Shown here piece after piece: positions 6,413 through 10,469 of a DNA stretch of 10,469 bases; positions within the stretch are counted from its first letter, which is position 1; each line of letters opens with the position of its first letter. Source of the stretch: Chloroflexota bacterium (GTDB lineage: Bacteria; Chloroflexota; Dehalococcoidia; Bin125); NCBI GenBank assembly GCA_027296805.1, contig JAPUIR010000414.1:1-10469 (forward strand). The letters are read 5' to 3'. The notes under the pieces were generated by a model. The model was not told where the DNA came from, ran no database searches, and saw nothing but the letters and a program-made list of their open reading frames with translations. The position numbers and the translations under genes are program-made.

Positions 6413-7414
6413 ATGCCCTCCACCCCCCTCGACGTCCCCCACCCCGACCGCGTCAAACTCATGTCCACCGCCGACGCCATCGCCCGCTTCGTCCACGACG
6501 GCGACACCATCTACACCGGCTACACCCAGGTCCCCTACGCCCTCATCTTCGAGATCGTCCGCCAAGGCCGTCGCGACATGGAAGGCATCGGCGCCTCCAT
6601 CGGCCCCCAGATGAGCCATCTCATCATGGCCGGCTGCGTCAATCGCGTCCGCACCGGCTACATCGGCGGCGCCCTCCGACCGGGCCTCATCACCGACAAA
6701 ATGGAGTCCGGCGACCTCAAGTACGAGGACTACAGCAACGGCGCTATTGCCATGATGCTCATGGCCGGCGCCTACGGCCTCCCCTTCGTCCCCATGAAGT
6801 GGTTCCTCGGCACCGACTATCTCCGCCCCGAAAACGTCGATCATCCCGGCGCCTACCTCGGCCAGGACAAGTGGAAAGTCATCGACTCCCCCTTCGACGG
6901 CGAACGCTTCCTCGCCCTCCCCGCCATCCGCCCCCAGGTCACGGTCCTCCACTTCCAGCGCGCCGACGTCTACGGCAACGTCCAGGGCTGGGGCGCCTTC
7001 GGCGATTCCCGCTTCGCGCTTTGGGCTGCCGAACGCGTCATCGTCAGCGTCGAAGAGATCGTCGAGACGGACGTCATCCGCCGCGACCCCAACCGCACCC
7101 TCGTCCCCGGCGCGCGCGTTGCCGCCGTCGTCCACGAGCCCTGGGGCGCGCATCCCACCTCACTCCCCGGCTACTACGACTACGACTACCCCTTCATGGC
7201 CGCGACCGGCGTCGGCGCGGTGCAGCAAGACGCCTGGGACGCCTTCCGCGCCGAGTGGATCGACGGCTGCCCCACTCGTGAGTCGTACATGGCTCATCTC
7301 CAGGAGCACTTCGGGCCCGACTGGCTCGCGAACATCACCCCGACCGAAGCCATCGAGCCCCTCAACCCAATCAGCTATGGCTTTGCCCCGCAACTCTCCT
7401 GGCCGTCGACGTAG
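6413..7414 (+). CDS. Class I CoA-transferase-like enzyme, alpha subunit (glutaconate CoA-transferase / IpdA-like)
   Basis: This is one half of a heteromeric enzyme acting on acyl-CoA thioesters, in the superfamily that includes glutaconate CoA-transferase and the actinobacterial steroid ring-cleaving hydrolase IpdAB. The 333 residues are close to the 320 of the glutaconate enzyme. Visible family features are VHDGDTIYTGY near the N-terminus, the central YIGGALRPG and YSNGAIAMMLMAGAYGLPFVP blocks, HFQRADVYGNVQGWG (180-194), and AAERVIVSVEEIVET. Glu105 lies just before the SNG block, near where IpdA is believed to hold its key glutamate. The ATG has GGAG five bases upstream (6404-6407). The beta-subunit gene follows after 20 bases. 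The substrate is unknown; no beta-oxidation or steroid genes are in view to narrow it. Confidence 0.87.
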   Translation: MPSTPLDVPHPDRVKLMSTADAIARFVHDGDTIYTGYTQVPYALIFEIVRQGRRDMEGIGASIGPQMSHLIMAGCVNRVRTGYIGGALRPGLITDKMESGDLKYEDYSNGAIAMMLMAGAYGLPFVPMKWFLGTDYLRPENVDHPGAYLGQDKWKVIDSPFDGERFLALPAIRPQVTVLHFQRADVYGNVQGWGAFGDSRFALWAAERVIVSVEEIVETDVIRRDPNRTLVPGARVAAVVHEPWGAHPTSLPGYYDYDYPFMAATGVGAVQQDAWDAFRAEWIDGCPTRESYMAHLQEHFGPDWLANITPTEAIEPLNPISYGFAPQLSWPST

Positions 7415-7434
7415 CGAGTTCCGCGGAGGCCAAA

Positions 7435-8247
7435 ATGACGACCGACGACTACACCCTCCAAGAACTCATGGTCATCGAAGCCGGCCGCCGTCTCGGCGAC
7501 ACCGAATCCGTCGTCGTCGGCCTCGGCCTCCCCGTCCTCGCCGCCACCATCGCCAAACTCACCTCGCATCCCCACTTCGTCTACTCCACCGAGATCGGTG
7601 TCTTCGACTGGTACCCCGATCCCGAGACCATCGCCCGGGGCCCCGTCGGCATCCACGACATCAGCCTCTTCCCCGGCAGCGGCATGCTCTCCGACATGAC
7701 CGACGCCCTCGGCGCCTGGACCCACGGCGGCGACGCCGACTGCGCCTTCATCACCGGCGCCCAGATCGACAAGTACGGCAACATCAACACCATCGCCATC
7801 GGGGAATACGCCAGCCCGGAACGACGCCTGGGCGGCACCGGCGGCAACACGGACCTCGCCTGCTCCGCCGCCCGCAGCGTCGTCATCATGTCCCTCGAAG
7901 GCCGCCGCTTCGTGGAGCGGGTCGACTTCATCACCTCGCCCGCTTACATCGACGGCCCCGGCGCGCGACAGCGGGAGGGCCTCGACGTCCAGGGGCCCAA
8001 CATCGTCGTGAGCACCATGGGCGTCTTCAGCTTCGACACTGAAGACCGCGGACAGACCGGCTCCTGCGAAATGGTCCTCACCGACCTCTTCCCCGGCGTC
8101 GAGGCCGCCACCGTCCAGGCCATCGTCCCCTGGGACCTCCGCGTCGACCCCAACCCCGGTCGCGTCCAACCCCCCACCGACGACGAACTCACCTGGCTCC
8201 GCCGCCTCGACAACCTCGGCATGTACCTCCGCGAGGGTAGGTACTAG
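7435..8247 (+). CDS. Class I CoA-transferase-like enzyme, beta subunit (glutaconate CoA-transferase / IpdB-like)
   Basis: This is the partner subunit of the preceding gene, 270 residues against about 266 in the glutaconate enzyme. Family features are VVVGLGLPVLAATIAKL near the start, the DADCAFITGAQIDKYGNINT block, GGTGGNTDLACSA, and a C-terminal PTDDELTWLRRLD segment typical of IpdB-like proteins. Glu53 in the sequence YSTEIG falls where class I CoA-transferases carry the catalytic glutamate of the SENG motif (residue 54 in glutaconate CoA-transferase). IpdB hydrolases are thought to lack that residue, so a real transferase is favoured; this is inference. GGAGG (7425-7429) lies five bases before the ATG. 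The gene ends in TAG, 44 bases ahead of a strong hairpin. Confidence 0.88.
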   Translation: MTTDDYTLQELMVIEAGRRLGDTESVVVGLGLPVLAATIAKLTSHPHFVYSTEIGVFDWYPDPETIARGPVGIHDISLFPGSGMLSDMTDALGAWTHGGDADCAFITGAQIDKYGNINTIAIGEYASPERRLGGTGGNTDLACSAARSVVIMSLEGRRFVERVDFITSPAYIDGPGARQREGLDVQGPNIVVSTMGVFSFDTEDRGQTGSCEMVLTDLFPGVEAATVQAIVPWDLRVDPNPGRVQPPTDDELTWLRRLDNLGMYLREGRY

Positions 8248-8291
8248 TTCTAGAAGCCTCGCGCCACCCCCTCGCGCCACCTCCCCCAAGA

Positions 8292-8318
8292 GTGCAGAGG
8301 AGTGGAACTCCTCTGCAC
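8292..8318 (+). terminator. Strong 12-bp hairpin after the CoA-transferase operon
   Basis: GTGCAGAGGAGT (8292-8303) and ACTCCTCTGCAC (8307-8318) are perfect inverted repeats around a GGA loop, 44 bases after the beta-subunit stop. There is no T-run: the stem is followed at once by a G6 tract. It could act as a U-less terminator or mRNA 3' end stabiliser, or be part of the repeat element that abuts it. Confidence 0.5.
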
Positions 8319-8345
8319 GGGGGGCTTGGGGGGGTTACCCCCCAA
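8319..8345. repeat. G6/C6 palindromic repeat element, copy 2
   Basis: A G6 tract (8319-8324) and CTT lead into an 8-bp stem, TTGGGGGG (8326-8333) with CCCCCCAA (8338-8345), loop GTTA. The layout matches the elements at 1091 and 8615. It is the outer edge of the duplicated segment that includes the gene-end copy at 8390-8532. Confidence 0.6.
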
Positions 8346-8389
8346 CAAACCTCTTTTCTTTTTTCCTCGGGGTGGGGAACCCAGCTTCC

Positions 8390-8532
8390 CTACCTCTCCA
8401 ACGGAAACCTCTCCACCAGCGCATCCAGCAGCGCCCGGTCGACTCCCGCCCCTTCCACCACCACCCCGTGCAACTCCGCCAACCGCGACGTCCACACTGG
8501 ATGCCGCACCTGCAGCGCCAGGACCGCGTCCA
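8390..8532 (-). pseudogene. Truncated second copy of the 3' end of the unknown gene at 8688-8975
   Basis: Read on the minus strand this encodes 46 residues that match residues 50-95 of the intact neighbour at 42 positions, ending in the same FPL(D/E)R plus TAG. The N-terminal half is missing. The frame upstream of the match (8533 onward) encodes unrelated Arg/Trp-rich residues and runs through the G6/C6 element, so there is no plausible start. The retained frame suggests a recent event or some remaining constraint, but four of the eight differences change the amino acid, so there is no clear sign of selection. Confidence 0.75.
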
Positions 8533-8614
8533 GCGCCTCCAGCCAGCCGTCCCGGGAGTGGAGAGGGCCGGAGCGAGCTTTCCACGAGCGACCCCAAGAT
8601 ATGGCCCCTCTCCA

Positions 8615-8645
8615 AGGGGGGTCTGGGGGGATCACTCCCCAGAAA
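8615..8645. repeat. G6/C6 palindromic repeat element, copy 3
   Basis: A G6 tract (8616-8621) is followed by TCTGGGGGG and then ACTCCCCAG. CTGGGG (8623-8628) pairs with CCCCAG (8637-8642) in a 6-bp stem. Relative to copy 2 the outer pair has changed from T-A to C-G on both sides, so pairing is kept. It lies in the 3' flank of the intact gene at 8688-8975. Confidence 0.55.
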
Positions 8646-8830
8646 CAACCTCATTTTTCTTTTCTGGGGGTGGGGAACCCAGCCTTCCTACCTGTCCAGC
8701 GGAAACCTCTCCACAAGCGCATCCAGCAGCGCCCGGTCGACTCCCGCCCCTTCCACCACCACCCCGTGCAACTCCGCCAAGCGCGACGTCCACTCTGGAT
8801 GCCACACCTGCATCGCAAGGACCGCGTCCA
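8615..8830 (-). repeat. Direct duplication, copy B (partner 8319-8532)
   Basis: This is the presumed source copy of the duplication, because here the repeated part continues into an intact reading frame (8688-8975), whereas in copy A it breaks off at the equivalent of residue 50. Between the two copies lie about 80 bases with no recognisable content. Confidence 0.8.
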
Positions 8831-8975
8831 TCCCGGACATCACCAGCGTAAACGGCAGCATTTCTGGCTGTTCCTGGCTCCAGCGATGAAGATCCAGCCC
8901 CTCTTGCAGGGCGAGCATGGTCAACTCCCAATGGGGTGGAAGAAAAATCTCCTCGGAGTCGTCCCTGGCGCTCAC
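8688..8975 (-). CDS. Small protein of unknown function, divergent from an XRE regulator
   Basis: I do not recognise this protein. From a GTG at 8975 it would be 95 residues, acidic and rich in Trp and Leu, with no signal peptide or membrane segment. It has motifs such as LPPHWELTMLALQEGLDLHRW and a helical C-terminal third. The evidence that it is real: its C-terminal 46 residues are preserved in frame in a nearby duplicate, its composition is protein-like, and a TATAGT box ends seven bases before the GTG, which would make the mRNA leaderless. No Shine-Dalgarno is visible. Alternative starts are a GTG at 8984 or an ATG at 9092, though the latter overlaps the divergent regulator gene. Pairing of a small XRE regulator with a divergent small gene is a layout seen in regulatory and toxin-antitoxin modules, but nothing in the residues supports a specific role. 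Confidence 0.6.
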   Translation of the reverse strand: MSARDDSEEIFLPPHWELTMLALQEGLDLHRWSQEQPEMLPFTLVMSGMDAVLAMQVWHPEWTSRLAELHGVVVEGAGVDRALLDALVERFPLDR

Positions 8976-8982
8976 GTACTTC

Positions 8983-8990
8983 ACTATAGT
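8983..8990. promoter_or_regulatory. Palindromic -10 region shared by two divergent genes
   Basis: ACTATAGT is its own reverse complement, so TATAGT reads as a -10 box on both strands: 8985-8990 for the plus-strand XRE gene and 8983-8988 for the minus-strand gene. It is the most AT-rich patch of the neighbourhood. Polymerase could occupy it in one direction at a time, which would link the two genes. No clear -35 box is seen on either side. Confidence 0.5.
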
Positions 8991-9029
8991 AAATCGCCAC
9001 GGGTTTGGGGGCGGACCAATGCTGGGTGC

Positions 9030-9266
9030 ATGGCGCACAGCGATCGTCCGCTGGTCGAGGCGTTCGGCCGGGTCGTACGGGACCGGAGACACGACGCTGG
9101 CATCAGTCAGATGGAACTGGCCCTTGCCGCTGGCTTGGCAAGCTCTTTCGTCTCCCAGATCGAGAACGGTCTTCGCGGGGTGTCTCTAGAAACGATCGCA
9201 GGACTCGCCAAGGCCCTCGACACGTCGGCGGAAGATCTCATCGGCGCGGCTGAGCGGAGCCGCTGA
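9030..9266 (+). CDS. Small XRE-family helix-turn-helix regulator
   Basis: The 78-residue protein is essentially one XRE/Cro-type DNA-binding domain. Helix 1 (about 8-22) is followed by the turn helices ISQMELALAAG and LASSFVSQIENGLRGVS (recognition helix about 37-47), then LETIAGLAKALDTSAEDLIG, a standard five-helix layout. There is no sensor or protease domain. The ATG at 9030 was chosen because the fold starts just after it. The ribosome site (GGGT) is weak. The frame is open far upstream, but those codons read through repeats and the opposite-strand gene. The box at 8985-8990 is a plausible promoter, giving a leader of about 33 bases. Small stand-alone XRE proteins are often autoregulators, and the divergent gene is its most likely second target. 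Confidence 0.85.
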   Translation: MAHSDRPLVEAFGRVVRDRRHDAGISQMELALAAGLASSFVSQIENGLRGVSLETIAGLAKALDTSAEDLIGAAERSR

Positions 9267-9352
9267 ACGCTTTTCCGTAGTCATCCAGCCCGCAATCATC
9301 CAGCCTCCCTCCTCACCACCTGGAGACCGCCCAACCCGCGCCTGCAACACGA

Positions 9353-9374
9353 ACGCCGCCTGTGCAGGCGGCGT
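9353..9374 (+). terminator. Hairpin that could end the XRE transcript
   Basis: ACGCCGCCTG (9353-9362) and CAGGCGGCGT (9365-9374) are perfect inverted repeats with only TG between, so about 9 base pairs can form with a 4-base loop. It lies 86 bases after the XRE stop and lacks a T-run, so a terminator role is only possible. Confidence 0.35.
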
Positions 9375-9413
9375 CGCGTAGCCCAAAACCCGTGGTCGTC
9401 GGGAACAGTCTAC

Positions 9414-9449
9414 GTGATATCGCCTCCATCGGATCACCGGAGATATCAC
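9414..9449. promoter_or_regulatory. Inverted repeat GTGATATC / GATATCAC, possible operator or stem
   Basis: GTGATATC (9414-9421) and GATATCAC (9442-9449) are exact inverted repeats 20 bases apart, with a second inner pair CTCC (9424-9427) and GGAG (9439-9442). The repeat stands out in a GC-rich background. It does not adjoin a gene start, so what it serves is unclear. Confidence 0.3.
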
Positions 9450-9586
9450 CGCTCCGTCTCGCAATGGGCGGTCGCATCCGATCCGTGAGGCTGTTGGCGC
9501 TCTACGCCGCGCGTCCCTGAAGATCGCCAGCCTTCCCAGCCAGGACCACCTCCACACATCCCCCGCCCCCTCTCCCGAGCGGGCGA

Positions 9587-9705
9587 GGATCTCAGAGTGT
9601 CGCTTCTGTAAGCGACCCCAGCTCCGCCACCCGATCCATCGATGGCCTATCTCACCTGGCACACCTCATGCGTGACCGGCTCCGGGGTACCGAGCGTGCG
9701 GGCCC
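9587..9705 (-). repeat. Degenerate long repeat, copy 1
   Basis: About 64 bases here (9638-9701) align without gaps to 10402-10465 at roughly 65-70 percent identity by eye. Similarity extends further through ACCCGATCCA and CGACCCCA into a hairpin. The hairpin is GTCGCTT (9599-9605) with AAGCGAC (9610-9616), a perfect 7-bp stem with a 4-base loop. The motif TCTGAGA (minus strand) follows it in both copies. Confidence 0.55.
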
Positions 9706-9716
9706 CTCACGACCAA

Positions 9717-9747
9717 CAGGCCAGGGGGGTGCAACCCCCCTGGCCTG
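9717..9747 (-). terminator. 14-bp perfect palindrome after the alpha/beta-barrel gene
   Basis: CAGGCCAGGGGGGT (9717-9730) and ACCCCCCTGGCCTG (9734-9747) pair perfectly around GCA. It begins 20 bases beyond the stop of the minus-strand gene at 9768, the right place for a terminator, though the following bases (TTGGTC) are not a real T-run. The core CAGGGGGG/CCCCCCTG-like tract ties it to the G6/C6 repeats elsewhere in the window. Confidence 0.55.
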
Positions 9748-9767
9748 AACACATGTGCCCCGTCGAG

Positions 9768-10070
9768 CTACTCCAGCTCGGTGGACAAAATCACGCTCAC
9801 TACGGTGCCGAGGGCCGCACCCTTCTGGGTCAGAGCCATGAAGTCGGGATCGGCGTTGAGGGCATCGGTAAACGCCCCGTACGCCGTCATCGAGTCGAGT
9901 TCGGTCTGGCCCAGAATGTTGCCGGAGTTGGGACCGGCGACCGTCGCTTGCCACACCCGCAGAGTTCCGCCGTGCTTCTCGATCAGCCTGCGTGCCTCCG
10001 GGATGAGCGCGACGAACGCTTCCATGTTCTCCGGCGCGACCGCGAAGACGTTCGTTTGTCGGACAGCCAT
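9768..10070 (-). CDS. Dimeric alpha/beta-barrel protein, NIPSNAP-like
   Basis: The 100-residue product looks like a small ferredoxin-fold protein that dimerises through beta sheets. Strand 1 and helix 1 are TNVFAVAPENMEAFVALIPEAR, strand 2 is LRVWQATVAG, strand 3 and helix 2 are GNILGQTELDSMTAYGAF, followed by LNADPDFMAL and a last strand VVSVILSTEL. This pattern, including the ADPDF segment, is typical of NIPSNAP/antibiotic-monooxygenase-like proteins of unknown substrate. There is no signal peptide. The ATG at 10070 is preferred over the in-frame ATG at 10091 because GGAGG (10076-10080) sits five bases before it. It stands alone, followed by a palindrome that may be its terminator. Confidence 0.75.
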   Translation of the reverse strand: MAVRQTNVFAVAPENMEAFVALIPEARRLIEKHGGTLRVWQATVAGPNSGNILGQTELDSMTAYGAFTDALNADPDFMALTQKGAALGTVVSVILSTELE

Positions 10071-10075
10071 CAGAT

Positions 10076-10080
10076 CCTCC
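10076..10080 (-). promoter_or_regulatory. Ribosome binding site selecting the ATG at 10070
   Basis: GGAGG on the minus strand is five bases from the ATG at 10070. The alternative ATG at 10091 has no such site. Confidence 0.65.
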
Positions 10081-10100
10081 AGTTGCTTCATGGGTGCCGC

Positions 10101-10106
10101 AGACTA
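10101..10106 (-). promoter_or_regulatory. Possible extended -10 box for the alpha/beta-barrel gene
   Basis: TAGTCT on the minus strand is preceded by TGC, forming an extended -10, and would start transcription about 24 bases before the ATG at 10070. No good -35 is visible. Confidence 0.35.
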
Positions 10107-10259
10107 GCACAGCCCGCTCCCCCCTCAGATCCGAGTCCTCGGGTGCACTTTCCCTGAACAGAAAACCGCGATATGCGTACTCCGAGATACCGCCCCCGCC
10201 ACCCCCTCTGTCACAATCGATCCACGAGCCTCCTGTGGCGGGGCGACCGAAGCGCCTCA

Positions 10260-10352
10260 CGAACCTCCTTCCCTCGCCACCTGACCCGTCGGGAGCTTTC
10301 CCAATCCCGGGTCGCCCCACACTTCATCAGCCCCGGTGTACCGCGTATGGGG
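10260..10352 (-). repeat. Degenerate long repeat, copy 2
   Basis: On the minus strand this begins ACCCCATACGCGGTACAC and continues GGGGCTGATGAAG, paralleling copy 3 (GCGCGGCACACGGGGGCTGG), with the later GGGTCAGGTGGCGAGGG matching its GGATCGGGTAGCGGGGG. It is more diverged than copies 1 and 3 and directly abuts copy 3, so the two read as a tandem pair. The roughly 400 bases from 10071 to the window end contain no convincing gene. Confidence 0.4.
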
Positions 10353-10382
10353 TCTCAGAACGTCGTTCCCAAGACGACCCCA
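10348..10382 (-). other. Two competing stems at the copy 2 / copy 3 junction
   Basis: TGGGGTC (10348-10354) pairs with GACCCCA (10376-10382). An inner stem GTCGT (10362-10366) with ACGAC (10374-10378) uses three of the same bases, so only one can be complete at a time. Copy 1 keeps the inner stem with different bases, and its outer stem would need a G-U pair that works only in a minus-strand RNA. Confidence 0.4.
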
Positions 10383-10469
10383 ACCCCCGCTACCCGATCC
10401 ACCGCTGGCCCGCCTCATCTCGAGCATCTCACGCGTCACCAGCCCCCGTGTGCCGCGCGTGCGGGGGGT
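10352..10469 (-). repeat. Degenerate long repeat, copy 3 (cut by window edge)
   Basis: This copy aligns with 9587-9705. Its last bases (GTGCGGGGGGT) resemble the start of the G6/C6 element at 1089-1097, suggesting that the long repeat and the G6/C6 palindrome form one composite unit. The end lies outside the window. Confidence 0.5.

Larger units (their letters stand above)
8319..8532 (-). repeat. Direct duplication, copy A (partner 8615-8830)
   Basis: This segment repeats at a near-constant offset of 298 bases. From 8390 to 8532 the two copies differ at about 8 of 143 positions, counted by eye. From 8319 to 8389 similarity continues but with small indels in the homopolymer runs. At 8533 the similarity stops abruptly. 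The unit therefore carries the 3' part of a gene plus its downstream flank. The 440 bases between 8248 and 8687 hold no intact gene apart from this copy and the G6/C6 elements. Confidence 0.85.
9267..9767. other. Gene-free stretch of about 500 bases rich in inverted repeats
   Basis: Open frames here on either strand have Arg- or Pro-rich, unstructured translations and look accidental. The stretch holds a short direct repeat (TCATCCAGCC, twice within 9280-9300), a GC hairpin (9353-9374), an AT-containing inverted repeat (9414-9449), a degenerate long repeat (9587-9705) and a G/C palindrome (9717-9747). Confidence 0.6.

Noticed and set aside
8319..8830. CRISPR array
   Set aside because: There are only two long, diverged copies that include coding sequence; no regular short repeats or spacers.
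8292..9029. Long plus-strand open frame continuous with the XRE gene
   Set aside because: It runs through the G6/C6 elements, both duplicate copies and the opposite-strand gene; the translation is Pro/Ser/His-rich and unlike a protein. Only 9030-9266 is coding.
9186..9662. Minus-strand open frame of 158 codons
   Set aside because: It overlaps the XRE gene and the hairpin-rich gap; Arg- and Trp-rich translation without recognisable pattern.
9652..10320. Minus-strand open frame of 222 codons
   Set aside because: It covers the NIPSNAP-like gene in another frame and reads through the repeats; low-complexity Gly/Arg translation.

Overview
This is a GC-rich bacterial chromosome segment with strongly C-ending codon use, tightly packed short operons and very few AT-rich stretches. 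A stand-alone coenzyme F420 ligase (cofE, not fused to the extra domain of actinobacterial FbiB) sits directly behind an F420-dependent NADP reductase. A GIN-domain (DUF2807) lipoprotein and an IpdAB/glutaconate-type CoA-transferase pair are also present. Together these fit a Chloroflexota-like bacterium (for example a Dehalococcoidia/SAR202 or Thermomicrobia relative) better than an actinobacterium. This placement is inference from gene content only.

Layout. At 1-891 (minus) lie the ATPase of a nitrate/sulfonate/taurine-type ABC importer and the first codons of the next gene, probably its permease. A 299-base gap with two GC-rich hairpins follows. At 1191-2625 (plus) is the F420 pair npdG-cofE. 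At 2633-3346 (minus) is a DUF2807 lipoprotein, divergent from 3412-4794 (plus), a persulfide-dioxygenase/rhodanese fusion of the CstB type. At 4839-6267 (minus) an alpha/beta hydrolase and a small membrane-anchored protein form a two-gene operon. Divergent from it, 6413-8247 (plus) encodes both subunits of a class I CoA-transferase-like enzyme.

The right-hand 2.2 kb (8248-10469) is different: low coding density, three small genes, and many repeats. It holds a partial duplication, with the 3' end of a small minus-strand gene (8688-8975) plus its downstream flank repeated 298 bases away. It also holds a small XRE-family regulator (9030-9266) divergent from that gene, with a palindromic -10 box between them. 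A 100-residue dimeric alpha/beta-barrel-like protein (9768-10070, minus) ends beside a 14-bp palindrome. A degenerate repeat of roughly 100 bases occurs about three times (9587-9705 and twice in 10260-10469), and its copies carry hairpins. G6/C6 palindromes occur at 1091, 8319, 8615 and 9717.

Functionally, the left three quarters reads as ordinary metabolism: F420 cofactor supply and recycling, sulfide/persulfide oxidation, CoA-thioester chemistry and solute import. The parts worth a second look are the repeat-rich right end and the XRE/unknown divergent pair with its decaying partial copy. No CRISPR array, rRNA, tRNA, transposase or integrase was seen.
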